Positions 9,130 to 16,813 of a stretch of DNA of 64,000 nucleotides are shown piece after piece (the stretch's first letter is position 1; each line of letters starts with the position of its first letter). The notes under the pieces were generated by a model that saw only the letters and a list, made by a program, of their open reading frames with translations, did no database searches and was not told the origin of the DNA. A program made the translations under genes and the position numbers. Origin of the DNA: Microbacterium allomyrinae (lineage in GTDB: Bacteria > Actinomycetota > Actinomycetes > Actinomycetales > Microbacteriaceae); contig NZ_JAGTTN010000002.1 of NCBI RefSeq assembly GCF_020682705.1, forward strand, positions 620,001 through 684,000, given 5' to 3'.

Positions 9130-9888
9130 CTACGCCGCGCGCGGCGGGTTCAGCGGGAGCCATTGGTCGAGGCGCGTCTCGAAGATGCGAGCGCCGTCGA
9201 GCGGGATGAGCGTGCGCTCCTCGATCTGCGCGCCGTAGTACGGAGCCGCATCGTCGCGGACGACGGTGCGCGCGTCGCCGCGGAACGCCAGGCCGCGACG
9301 GACGAACTCATCGAGGCCGAAGGCCTCGGGACCGGCGACCTCGACGTCTCCCAGCGGCTCACCGGCGGCAGCGCGGCCGACGGAGGTCGCGACGTCCTCT
9401 GCCGCCATGGGCTGGATGAGCGCACCCGGCAGAGTGACCGTGTCGCCGACGGTCGAGATGTCGGCGATGCTGCCGAGGAACTCGAAGAACTGGGTCGCGT
9501 GCACGAGCGAGTAGGGGATCCCGGACTCCCGGATCAGCTTCTCCTGCGCGACCTTCGCCGCGAAGTAGGGGATGCTCTGGGGTCGGTTCGTGCCGACGAT
9601 GGTGAGGGCGACGTGGTGCTTCACCCCTGCCTCGGCCTCGGCCCGCAGCAGGTTCGTGGTCGACGTGGTGAAGAACTGCAGCACGTCCTCCGGCGCGAAC
9701 GACGGCGAGTTCGACACGTCAACCACGACACCGGCTCCCGCCAGCGCCTCGGCGACGCCTTCACCGGTGAGTGTGTTCACTCCCGTGTTCGGCGAGGCGG
9801 CCACAGCCTCGTGGCCGTGCTCCGCGAGCTTCGCGACGACCTTCGAGCCGATGAGGCCGGTGCCTCCGATGACGACGATCTTTGCCAT
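9130..9888 (-). CDS. NAD(P)-binding NmrA-like epimerase/oxidoreductase
   Basis: A 252-residue Rossmann-fold protein of the atypical short-chain dehydrogenase (NmrA/NAD(P)H-binding) group. The nucleotide-binding motif GGTGLIG is at 8-14 (MAKIVVIGGTGLIGSKVV). The central HHVALTIVGTNRPQS and SLVHATQFFEF segments are typical of this family, which lacks a classical YxxxK catalytic pair. Its neighbours are an ECF41-type sigma factor and a SnoaL-like protein. ECF41 sigma factors are known to be linked to genes for carboxymuconolactone decarboxylases, oxidoreductases or epimerases, and this is the expected partner. A candidate ECF41 promoter (9939-9965) lies upstream, so it is probably the main target of that sigma factor. 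Its substrate is unknown. Confidence 0.85.
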   Translation of the reverse strand: MAKIVVIGGTGLIGSKVVAKLAEHGHEAVAASPNTGVNTLTGEGVAEALAGAGVVVDVSNSPSFAPEDVLQFFTTSTTNLLRAEAEAGVKHHVALTIVGTNRPQSIPYFAAKVAQEKLIRESGIPYSLVHATQFFEFLGSIADISTVGDTVTLPGALIQPMAAEDVATSVGRAAAGEPLGDVEVAGPEAFGLDEFVRRGLAFRGDARTVVRDDAAPYYGAQIEERTLIPLDGARIFETRLDQWLPLNPPRAA

Positions 9889-9938
9889 GTACTTGCCTTC
9901 CCATGCGGTCGGCGCCGGTGTCGACGCCCATCAGTAAT

Positions 9939-9965
9939 GACAAGGCCCGCGACGCGGATGTGACC
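9939..9965 (-). promoter_or_regulatory. candidate ECF41-type promoter for the NmrA-like gene
   Basis: On the minus strand GGTCACA (9965-9959) is followed after exactly 16 bases by TGTC (9942-9939). The ECF41 consensus as I know it is TGTCACA with CGTC about 16 bases on, so each element has one mismatch. The site lies in the 88-base gap upstream of the NmrA-like start at 9888 and shares its spacing with the site upstream of the sigma gene. This is inference from motif and context. Confidence 0.5.
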
Positions 9966-9976
9966 GATCTCGGGAA

Positions 9977-10414
9977 TCAGCCGTCGTTCCAGTGCGCGAG
10001 CTTGTCGGGATTCAGGACGGCCCACAACTCATCGATGGCACCGCCGCGCTTCGACAGGAGGACGACCGCAACGATGCGCCCGCCGGAACGGATCGCGATT
10101 ACCGGCGCGCCGTTGGCCTCGCGCCGCTCGAGCGCGGAATGCGGGTGCGCGCGGCTAAGACCGAGCAGAGCGCTCGCGACGGCGGTGCGCCCCATCCTCG
10201 TACCCGCGAGGCCGGGGACGACTCCCCCGGTATCGACAGTGAGGATCGCGCGCCGCGTCAGCATGGCGGCCACTCGCCGGGCGTCGGGCTCCGACCACGC
10301 GTCGATCAGTGCGTCCACGGCCCCCGCATGCGCGGACGTGGCGTCATGCGACGAACCTCCGAGCTCCTTCGGGGAATCGCATCGCAGCCGTCGGAGCGGG
10401 TGCCACGGGGTCAT
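9977..10414 (-). CDS. stand-alone SnoaL/NTF2-like protein resembling the ECF41 sigma C-terminal domain
   Basis: The 145-residue product looks like the extra C-terminal SnoaL-like domain of ECF41 sigma factors, without any sigma region. It has DTGGVVPG at 61-68 (comparable to the DGGGK motif) and ends in LNPDKLAHW, with NPDKL at 135-139. The preceding sigma factor ends in the equivalent MSPDKLHHV. ATG 10414 overlaps the sigma stop codon as ATGA, so the two are coupled; the first 25 residues are probably unstructured. In ECF41 factors this domain controls sigma activity, so a free copy could modulate the sigma or bind its ligand. That function is inference. Confidence 0.75.
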   Translation of the reverse strand: MTPWHPLRRLRCDSPKELGGSSHDATSAHAGAVDALIDAWSEPDARRVAAMLTRRAILTVDTGGVVPGLAGTRMGRTAVASALLGLSRAHPHSALERREANGAPVIAIRSGGRIVAVVLLSKRGGAIDELWAVLNPDKLAHWNDG

Positions 10415-11304
10415 GCTCCGGCGACCGTGACGTGGTGCAGCTTGTCGGGGCTCATGACCCACAGCAGGCGCGTGATGCCCGCGTCCGCGGAGGTGATCGC
10501 CAGCACGGTGGTGACGATCCCGTTCTCCGACAGCGTGACCGCCGGCTGTCCGTTGACCTTCACCCAACCGATCGCTTTGCCCGTCCAGAAGTGCGAAGAG
10601 AATGCTGCGACGAACTTCGCGACCCGCGCAGCGCCGGGGACGGGTATGCGTGCGGCGAGCTTGACACCGTTGCCGTCCGTATAGCTGACGACGTCGGAGG
10701 CGAGCAGCGCCTCGAGCTGCGCCACGTCGCCGCGCTGGGCGGCCGCCAGGAACGCCTCGAGAAGCCGCCTCTGCTCATTGGACGACGCGACGGCCCGGCG
10801 CTCGGACGCCAGATGTTTGCGCGCGCGGCTCACCAGCTGGCGCGCGGCCGTCGGGCTGGTCTGGACGATGTCCGCAATGCGGTCGTAAGGGTATTCGAGG
10901 GCTTCGCGCAGCACGTAGGCGGCGCGCTCTGTCGGCGTCAGCTTTTCGAGTAGCAGCAGAACCGCGTATTCGAGCGCCTCTTCGCGCTCCGCTCCGAGCG
11001 CGGGGTCGTCTTCGGTGTTTACGGGTTCAGGCAGCCACGGCCCGATATAGGTCTCACGGCGCACGCGAGCCGACTGCAGGGCATTGATCGAGAGGCGCGT
11101 GGTGACGGTGGCGAGGAAGGCAGCCGGTTCGAGGATGTCTCTGCGATCGGTGTTCTGCCATCGGATCCAGACCTCTTGGAGGATGTCCTCGGCGTCTGCG
11201 ACACTGCCGAGCATTCGGTATGCGATGCCGAACAGCCGTCGCCGCGCCTCGTGGAAAGCCACGCTCGCGTGGGCGAGATCTGTGTTCAGAGTGTCGTCCG
11301 CCAT
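10411..11304 (-). CDS. ECF41-type (SigJ-like) RNA polymerase sigma factor with SnoaL C-terminal domain
   Basis: A 297-residue ECF sigma factor with region 2 (about 14-80, AEDILQEVWIRWQ and LATVTTRLSINAL), region 4 (about 120-170, LTPTERAAYVLREALEYPYD and SPTAARQLVSRARKHL) and a C-terminal SnoaL/NTF2-like domain (about 178-297). Three ECF41 hallmarks are visible: WLPEP at 90-94 in the linker, DGNGVK at 210-215 in the DGGGK position, and SPDKL at 285-289 in the NPDKL position. ECF41 factors have no classical anti-sigma; the C-terminal domain both activates and restrains them. A matching promoter lies at 11321-11347, suggesting autoregulation. The signal sensed is unknown. Confidence 0.92.
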   Translation of the reverse strand: MADDTLNTDLAHASVAFHEARRRLFGIAYRMLGSVADAEDILQEVWIRWQNTDRRDILEPAAFLATVTTRLSINALQSARVRRETYIGPWLPEPVNTEDDPALGAEREEALEYAVLLLLEKLTPTERAAYVLREALEYPYDRIADIVQTSPTAARQLVSRARKHLASERRAVASSNEQRRLLEAFLAAAQRGDVAQLEALLASDVVSYTDGNGVKLAARIPVPGAARVAKFVAAFSSHFWTGKAIGWVKVNGQPAVTLSENGIVTTVLAITSADAGITRLLWVMSPDKLHHVTVAGA

Positions 11305-11320
11305 TTGTCCTCATCACTAC

Positions 11321-11347
11321 GACCGGACAGACCAGTGATCTGTGACA
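11321..11347 (-). promoter_or_regulatory. candidate autoregulatory ECF41 promoter
   Basis: A perfect TGTCACA (minus strand, 11347-11341) is followed after 16 bases by GGTC (11324-11321), one base from the ECF41 -10 element CGTC. It ends 17 bases before the sigma start codon. The same 16-base spacing is found upstream of the NmrA-like gene. Confidence 0.55.
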
Positions 11348-11456
11348 GCCCGACGCTAACAGGGTGAGCTTCCGCGGGAACGGCTGTGCGCTTCGGCCCC
11401 TGCACGGCGTCTCGGCCGCCAGGCCATCCCGAGGGGCGTCCGCACCTGCCACTCGT

Positions 11457-11830
11457 GGAAGCGCGTCGTGGAACGGCGTCATCGCACGCCTTCGCCAGCA
11501 CGGAGTGACCGCCATCGCCATGGCCAACCCACTGCGCAGCCTCGCCGGCGACGCGGCGTACGTCCGCGACGTCCTCGCCACCATCGACGGACCCGTCGTT
11601 CTCGTCGCGTGGCGGAGCATCCCCTCGTGCACGTCTTCGGCGACCAGGACCTCAACATCCCCGCCGCGGTGCTCCGCGCGGGCGCCGTGCGCGCCGCCTC
11701 CCGCGGCACGTACGAGATCGCGGGCGCGTCGCACGCGGTACCGGTGTCGCAGCCGGACGCCGTCGTGGCTGCGATCGCCGATGCCGGAAAGGCGTACGTG
11801 GAGAGCCGCGAGGCCGACACCGCCGCGTAG
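11457..11830 (+). pseudogene. remnant of an alpha/beta hydrolase with missing centre
   Basis: Two pieces of one hydrolase are present in different frames. The first (11457 to about 11610) reads ASWNGVIARLRQHG, then ANPLRSLAGDAAYVRDVL and IDGPVVLV, the typical lead-in to the GHSYGG nucleophile elbow, which is absent. The second (about 11622-11830) reads HVFGDQDLNIP, then EIAGASHAVPVSQPDAV, the acid loop and catalytic-histidine region of the same family. Roughly a hundred residues between them, including the nucleophile, are gone, and the N-terminal oxyanion HG motif is also not found. It lies divergent from the ECF41 sigma gene and upstream of a second truncated hydrolase. Confidence 0.75.
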
Positions 11831-11930
11831 AGACCAGTGGCGTCCCGCACCGGGTCCGGTGTGCGGGGCGCCACCCTCGCTCAGCGTTCCCTCAGCTACT
11901 CAGCGTTCCCCGCAGGAAGGACACCCGTCC

Positions 11931-12388
11931 ATGTCGCTCGATCTCCCCCTCCGCCCTATCCGCGCCGGTGAGCTCTCCGTTGCGTACTACGACACGGGCG
12001 CCCGGTCAGGCGAGCCTGTCGTGCTGCTGCACGGCTTCCCCAACGACGTGCACAGCTACGTCGACGTCATCCCGCTCCTCGTCGACGCGGGGTTCCGGGT
12101 CATCGTGCCGTCACTGCGCGGTCATGCTCAGACCCGCTTCCTGAATCCGGATGCCGTGCGCTCGGGCCAGCAGAGCGCACCCGGCGCCGATCTGATGGCC
12201 TTGATCGACGCACTCCGGCTCGAGCAGCCGGTCCTCGCCGGTTACGACTGGGGCGCACGCGCCGCGTGCGTCGTCGCAGATCCCGCACGCCGGACACCAC
12301 CTTCCTGCCGAAGCGCCGCACGCGTTCGCGGACGCGATCATCGCCGTTGCCGAGCCTCCGGTCGATGGCGGGGAACGCCCTGACTCCC
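11931..12388 (+). pseudogene. alpha/beta hydrolase (epoxide hydrolase-like) with cap and acid region deleted
   Basis: The start ATG 11931 follows GGAAGG, and the first 115 residues look intact: VVLLHGFPNDVHSYVDVIP with the oxyanion HGFP, VIVPSLRGHAQT, and nucleophile elbow AGYDWGARAACVVA, with Asp as nucleophile as in epoxide hydrolases and dehalogenases. At about 12276 the sequence jumps frame directly to a C-terminal end, HAGHHLPAEAPHAFADAI (from 12286), containing the catalytic histidine. The cap domain and acid residue, about 140 residues in normal relatives, are missing. It abuts the convergent smc stop. It is the second hydrolase in a row with an internal deletion, so both are called pseudogenes. 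Confidence 0.78.
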
Positions 12389-12389
12389 G

Positions 12390-15300
12390 TCAGCTCGCGA
12401 CGCGGTCGCCGATGCGCTGGCCGACGACGGCCGAGACGCCATCCTGGCGCATCGAGACGCCGTAGAGCGCGTCCGCGATCTCCATCGTGCGTTTCTGGTG
12501 CGTGATCACGATGAGCTGACTCGAGACGCGCAACTGTTCGAAGACGCCGAGCAGCCGGCCCAGATTCGCATCGTCCAGGGCTGCTTCGACCTCGTCGAGG
12601 ATGTAGAACGGGCTCGGACGCGCTTTGAAGATCGCCGTGAGCAGAGCCACCGCGGCGAGAGACCGCTCACCACCGGATAGGAGAGACAGCCGTTCGATCT
12701 TCTTGCCGACCGGCCGCACAGCGACCTCGATCCCTGTCGTGAGCGGTGAATCGGGGTCGGTGAGCGAGATCGATCCCGTGCCGCCGGGGAACAGGATCGG
12801 GAAGACCTCACCGAACGCCGTCTTGGTGTCCTCGAACGCGGCGAGGAAGATCACCTGCATCCGCTCGTCGAGCTCTTCGATGATGGTGAGCAGGTCCTTG
12901 CGCGTCTGCGTCAGGTCTGTCAGCTGCTCGGTCAGGAACTTATGGCGCTGCTCGAGAGCGGCGAACTCCTCCAGTGCGAGCGGGTTGACCCGGCCGAGCT
13001 GCGACAGCTTGCGCTCGGCATCCTGAAGCCTCCTCCGCTGCTGCGCACGATCGTAGGGAACGGATGCCGCTGCGGCGATGTCATCGGCTCCGTCGCTCTG
13101 CCTCTGAACCGCATCTCCTGCCACGGAGGCCTGATCACGGGCGACCTCGACCGGAACTTCCTGTTCGGGACCGTATTCTGAAATGAGAATATCTTCCCCG
13201 AGACCGAGTTCTGACGCCACCCGCTCGAGCAGTCCGGTGACGTGGAGCTTCTTCTCGTGGATCTGCAGTTCGAGACTGTGGACGCTCTCGGTGAGCCCGG
13301 CAAGTCGTTCCCGGACGCTCGCCTCCTGGGCGCGCAGCGACGCGAGTTCGGCGGAGACGGCAGTGCGGGCCGACTCCGCGGCCGCGAGCTCGGCACGCGC
13401 CTGCGCAAGCGAGCGGTCGACGGAATCGATCACGTCGGGAAGCTGGCCGGCGACGCTCGCCGCGATCTCGCGCTGAGCGCGCCGCACCACCGCGCGACGG
13501 GCCGATTCGGCAGCAGCCTCGCGTTCGCGTTCGCGCTGCCGTTCCAGCGTGATGACTCGAGCCTCGCCGGCACGGATGCGCTCGCGCAGCGTCTCGACCT
13601 CGAGACGTGCTCGCATCTCGCTGTCACGAGTAGCGTCGAGTGTGGCGAGCATGCCTTCGCGGGCGGACGCATCCAGGATCGGACGCGGGGCTTCGAGCGC
13701 GGAGGTCAACTGCGCCTCGGCCGAGCGTGCCGAGTCCTCGGCCTCGGCAGCGGCGGCCGTCGCCTGGGCAAGGCCCGCCGCCAGGCGATCGCATTCGGCG
13801 ACGGCGGCCTCCTGGCGGACCGTCGCCCGGTTGACCTGCTCGGTGTGCGCGGCCAGGGCGGCATCGTGCTCGCGCAGCGTCGTCAGGGCGGCCTTCGTCC
13901 GCTGACGGGCGGAGTCCAGGTCGCGGGTCGCGTCACCGAGCGCCTCACGGAGCGAATCGGCGACCACCGTGATCTCGTCACGGCGCTCGGCGGCGGCATC
14001 CCGCTCTGCGGCGAGCTCGAGGCGGGAGCGCCCCTGTCCCGAGCCGGCACGCACGGTGTGCTCGGTCACCACCTCACCGGCCCGGGTGACGATGGTGATG
14101 GGCGCGCCGAGTTCGGCGGCGGTGATCTCCGGACCTGCCGTCAGGGCGGACTCGAAATCGTCGGCGATCACGACGTACGCCAGGATGCCGAGCACGCCTT
14201 CGGGTGCGGAGACGACGTCACGCGCCGCCACGATCCCGGCGATCGTCGGGAAGACGGGGGTCGCGTATCCGGCATCGGCGATCGCGATGTCCACCGTACC
14301 GAGGTCGCCCTCGCGTGCGAGGCGCGCGGTGGCGACGGCCTGCTCGCGCGTTTCGACGAGGACGCCCTCCACGAGGGGTCCGAGCGCCGCGGCGATGGCG
14401 GCCTCGAATCCCGCCGTGATCTTGATCGAATCACCCAGCAGTCCGCGCACGCCGGCGGCTCCCAGAGCCACGATCTCGGCCGCCGCGTTCTTGCCGTCCA
14501 GCGCCCGGCCCAGTGCGGCCGTCTGAGCGGTGAGCGCCTCGCGTTCGCGCTCGGCGGCGTGCAGTCGCTCGCGCAGTGAACCGACCTCCGCCTCGGCGTC
14601 TGTCGCATCGCGCTGGGCACGTTCGTACGCGGTCGCATACTCCGCCGACGATCCTTCGGGAACGAGCTCGGGGTCGACGCCTGCCAGGAGCTCTTCGGCC
14701 TCGCTCCGGCGCGCCAGCGCGGCGTCCAGCGCCTTCTGCTGGCGTTCCACGGCGGTCCGCAGGGCCGCGAGAGCGGATGCCGCTGCCTCCGCCGTGCCGC
14801 GCAGCGCCGTGATCCGCATGTCGTGCGCCGAGACCAGGGCGCTCTGCGCGGCGATGTCGGAGTCGAGCGCGTCGAGCTCGGCACGGGCCCGCACGACGTC
14901 TCGAGCCGCTTCCGCGGCGGCATCCTGTGCCTCTCCGAGACCGTCGCCGATCTCGTCGATCTCCGTGCGCGCCTCGTCGATCATCGCCTGCGACACGGTG
15001 GTGAGTTCGATGCGATCCTCGTCCTCGGCGTCGCCGAGCAGTGCGAGCCGCTGGCCCGCCAGCGCGTAGAGTCCGCGCAGCCGCTCCTGCACACGCTCGA
15101 GTCCATGGGCGACCCGGCGCGCCTGATCGACGGCCTCGGAATGCTGATCGGTTTCGAGAAGCTCGATGCGTGCCCGGGCGTTGTCGAGGCCGTCCTGGAG
15201 GACCAGGCGCTCCGCGTGACGCTCCTGCTCGCTCTGCGCGTGCGACGCGAGTTCGGTGCGCAGGCCCACCAGCTCATCGGCGAAGAGCCGCGCCTTCGCG

Positions 15301-15971
15301 TCGCGGACCACCGCGGCGATCGTGGCCGCCTCTCGAGCGATCTCCGCCTGCCGGCCGAGCGGCTTGAGCTGACGCCGGAGCTCTCCGGCGAGATCGCTCA
15401 GGCGCGTCAGGTTGGCTTCCATCGCCTCCAGCTTGCGCAGGGTCTTCTCTTTGCGCCGGCGATGCTTCAGGATCCCGGCGGCTTCCTCGATGAAGCCGCG
15501 CCGGTCCTCCGGGGTCGCCTGCAGAACGCTGTCGAGGCGTCCCTGACCGACGATCACGTGCATCTCGCGGCCGAGCCCCGAGTCGCTCAGAAGCTCTTGG
15601 ACGTCGAGCAGACGGCACACCTCACCGTTGATCGCGTACTCGCTCGAGCCGTTGCGGAAGAGCGTGCGGCTGATCGTGACCTCGGCGTACTCGATCGGCA
15701 GCGCACCGTCGCTGTTGTCGATCGTCAGCTGCACCTCGGCGCGTCCCAGCGGACCGCGTGTGGCGGTCCCGGCGAAGATGACATCCTCCATCTTGCCGCC
15801 GCGGAGGGTCTTTGCGCCCTGCTCGCCCATGACCCACGCAAGGGCGTCGACGACGTTGGACTTGCCCGAGCCGTTGGGTCCGACGATGCATGTCACACCC
15901 GGCTCGAGGGCGAACGTCGTCGGCTGGGCGAACGACTTGAACCCTTTGAGCGTCACGCTCTTCAGGTGCAT
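12390..15971 (-). CDS. smc: chromosome segregation protein SMC
   Basis: Structural maintenance of chromosomes ATPase, the core of the condensin complex with ScpA and ScpB that compacts and resolves sister origins. The 1193-residue protein has Walker A GPNGSGKSN (31-39), a long coiled coil, a globular hinge (about 500-680), a returning coiled coil rich in Ala/Glu/Arg, the ABC signature LLSGGERSLA (1097-1106) and Walker B FYILDEVEAALD (1122-1133), followed by the VITHQKRTM switch. Length and order are standard. In this backbone it lies downstream of mutM, but here a 3-kb acetyltransferase module on the opposite strand is inserted between them. The start MHLKSVTLKGFKSF is the canonical SMC N-terminus. 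Confidence 0.98.
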   Translation of the reverse strand: MHLKSVTLKGFKSFAQPTTFALEPGVTCIVGPNGSGKSNVVDALAWVMGEQGAKTLRGGKMEDVIFAGTATRGPLGRAEVQLTIDNSDGALPIEYAEVTISRTLFRNGSSEYAINGEVCRLLDVQELLSDSGLGREMHVIVGQGRLDSVLQATPEDRRGFIEEAAGILKHRRRKEKTLRKLEAMEANLTRLSDLAGELRRQLKPLGRQAEIAREAATIAAVVRDAKARLFADELVGLRTELASHAQSEQERHAERLVLQDGLDNARARIELLETDQHSEAVDQARRVAHGLERVQERLRGLYALAGQRLALLGDAEDEDRIELTTVSQAMIDEARTEIDEIGDGLGEAQDAAAEAARDVVRARAELDALDSDIAAQSALVSAHDMRITALRGTAEAAASALAALRTAVERQQKALDAALARRSEAEELLAGVDPELVPEGSSAEYATAYERAQRDATDAEAEVGSLRERLHAAEREREALTAQTAALGRALDGKNAAAEIVALGAAGVRGLLGDSIKITAGFEAAIAAALGPLVEGVLVETREQAVATARLAREGDLGTVDIAIADAGYATPVFPTIAGIVAARDVVSAPEGVLGILAYVVIADDFESALTAGPEITAAELGAPITIVTRAGEVVTEHTVRAGSGQGRSRLELAAERDAAAERRDEITVVADSLREALGDATRDLDSARQRTKAALTTLREHDAALAAHTEQVNRATVRQEAAVAECDRLAAGLAQATAAAAEAEDSARSAEAQLTSALEAPRPILDASAREGMLATLDATRDSEMRARLEVETLRERIRAGEARVITLERQREREREAAAESARRAVVRRAQREIAASVAGQLPDVIDSVDRSLAQARAELAAAESARTAVSAELASLRAQEASVRERLAGLTESVHSLELQIHEKKLHVTGLLERVASELGLGEDILISEYGPEQEVPVEVARDQASVAGDAVQRQSDGADDIAAAASVPYDRAQQRRRLQDAERKLSQLGRVNPLALEEFAALEQRHKFLTEQLTDLTQTRKDLLTIIEELDERMQVIFLAAFEDTKTAFGEVFPILFPGGTGSISLTDPDSPLTTGIEVAVRPVGKKIERLSLLSGGERSLAAVALLTAIFKARPSPFYILDEVEAALDDANLGRLLGVFEQLRVSSQLIVITHQKRTMEIADALYGVSMRQDGVSAVVGQRIGDRVAS

Positions 15972-16100
15972 TTATGCGCCCTCCACCCCGGTCGACTACC
16001 CGCCTACGGTACCGGAGGTCTCGCGCGACGCCACGAAGGCGAGCCGCACGCGCACAGGATGCCGCGACACGCCCGCCGTCATCCGAATCTGCGAAATCAC

Positions 16101-16129
16101 TTGACGTCGGCCGCAGAGCGCGCTAATGT
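16101..16129 (+). promoter_or_regulatory. sigma-A-like promoter of the small-peptide/GNAT module
   Basis: TTGACG (16101-16106) and TAATGT (16124-16129) are separated by 17 bases, a good housekeeping promoter. Transcription would begin near 16136, about 30 bases ahead of the first small reading frame. It faces away from smc, whose start is 130 bases to the left. Confidence 0.6.
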
Positions 16130-16166
16130 CACAAACCGCGTCTGAAGTCCAGAAAGGAGGTCCCTG

Positions 16167-16286
16167 ATGATGCTGATGAACACCACCGGAATCACCGCCC
16201 GAACCGGCGGCGACATCCGTGCGTTCGCGCCGGGGACCACCTCCTTCGGCGCACTGCTGCACGGCCGCTTCCCCGCCGCCGGCTGA
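16167..16286 (+). CDS. 39-residue peptide, possible leader peptide or uORF
   Basis: No family recognised. The frame starts ATGATG at 16167, preceded by AAAGGAGGT, a near-perfect Shine-Dalgarno, which is why a peptide this short is believed. The product begins MMLMNTTGITARTGGDIR and ends LLHGRFPAAG. It has no cysteine, no signal peptide and no clear helix propensity. It is the first frame after a good promoter and leads, after 172 untranslated bases with a small GC-rich hairpin at its stop, to a 90-residue protein and two acetyltransferases. It may be an attenuating uORF, or a small functional or modified peptide. A separate in-frame ATG at 16176 is possible. Confidence 0.55.
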   Translation: MMLMNTTGITARTGGDIRAFAPGTTSFGALLHGRFPAAG

Positions 16287-16458
16287 TCCCCGCAGGGGAG
16301 AAGTCCGCCCACATCCGGGCGACACGTCTCTGCGTCCTCCCCGTCTCCGGGTTTGAGCGCGCATCCCTGCATCCGCCGTCGTGCTGCGGCACGGCACCCG
16401 CCCCCGGCACAGGCCCGAGGCATCCTTCTTCCCTCCGTCATCCGGAAAGACATCCATC

Positions 16459-16731
16459 ATGCATACGCTTCTTGCGCCGCAGCGCTCTCATCAGGATTCG
16501 CTCTCCAGCCTTCCCGATACGCTGCGGCTTCCGAGCCGCGACCAGCGCACCACGCTCCTCGACCGACTCGCTCTGCGCCTGGGTCTGCGACTGCTCCTGT
16601 GGAGCACGCGCACTCCGCGGCTGGCAGACGATCGCACTCGCCACGCTCACGCGTTCGGCCATCAGGAATCTGCAGCTGCGCGTGAGCGCGGCCACCACCG
16701 TCGCGGGGTCCTCCTCGCTCCCCGGCTGTGA
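16459..16731 (+). CDS. 90-residue basic protein upstream of the tandem GNAT genes
   Basis: No named family. ATG 16459 follows GGAAAGA. The protein has a Ser/Gln-rich N-terminus, an amphipathic hydrophobic helix around LDRLALRLGLRLLLW (about 35-49), then a charged His/Arg-rich tail with repeated RxxHxH-like patterns ending in LLAPRL. It contains no cysteines. Small actinobacterial proteins with a similar DRLALRLGL.L.LW helix are familiar to me but have no assigned function. It ends 82 bases before the first GNAT gene and should be co-transcribed with it. It may be membrane-associated through the helix. Confidence 0.6.
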   Translation: MHTLLAPQRSHQDSLSSLPDTLRLPSRDQRTTLLDRLALRLGLRLLLWSTRTPRLADDRTRHAHAFGHQESAAARERGHHRRGVLLAPRL

Positions 16732-16813
16732 CTGCCGGTACGTCCGCCGCTCGCCTCGTGCGGGCGGCGGCCCACCCCTCGTTTCACGACTCCCCCGTCA
16801 AAGGACGCACATC

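Noticed and set aside
14823-16145. Long open frame on the plus strand opposite smc
   Set aside because: It is the antisense shadow of the smc coding frame in a high-GC gene; its product is Arg/His/Leu-rich with no domain or ribosome site.
16127-16153. Another TGTCACA, a possible third ECF41 promoter, ahead of the small-peptide gene
   Set aside because: The base at the 16-base spacing is CAGA, not CGTC, and the site overlaps a better housekeeping promoter at 16101-16129.
16167-16286. Lanthipeptide or thiopeptide precursor
   Set aside because: The peptide has no cysteine and no RiPP-modifying enzyme beyond the acetyltransferases lies nearby.
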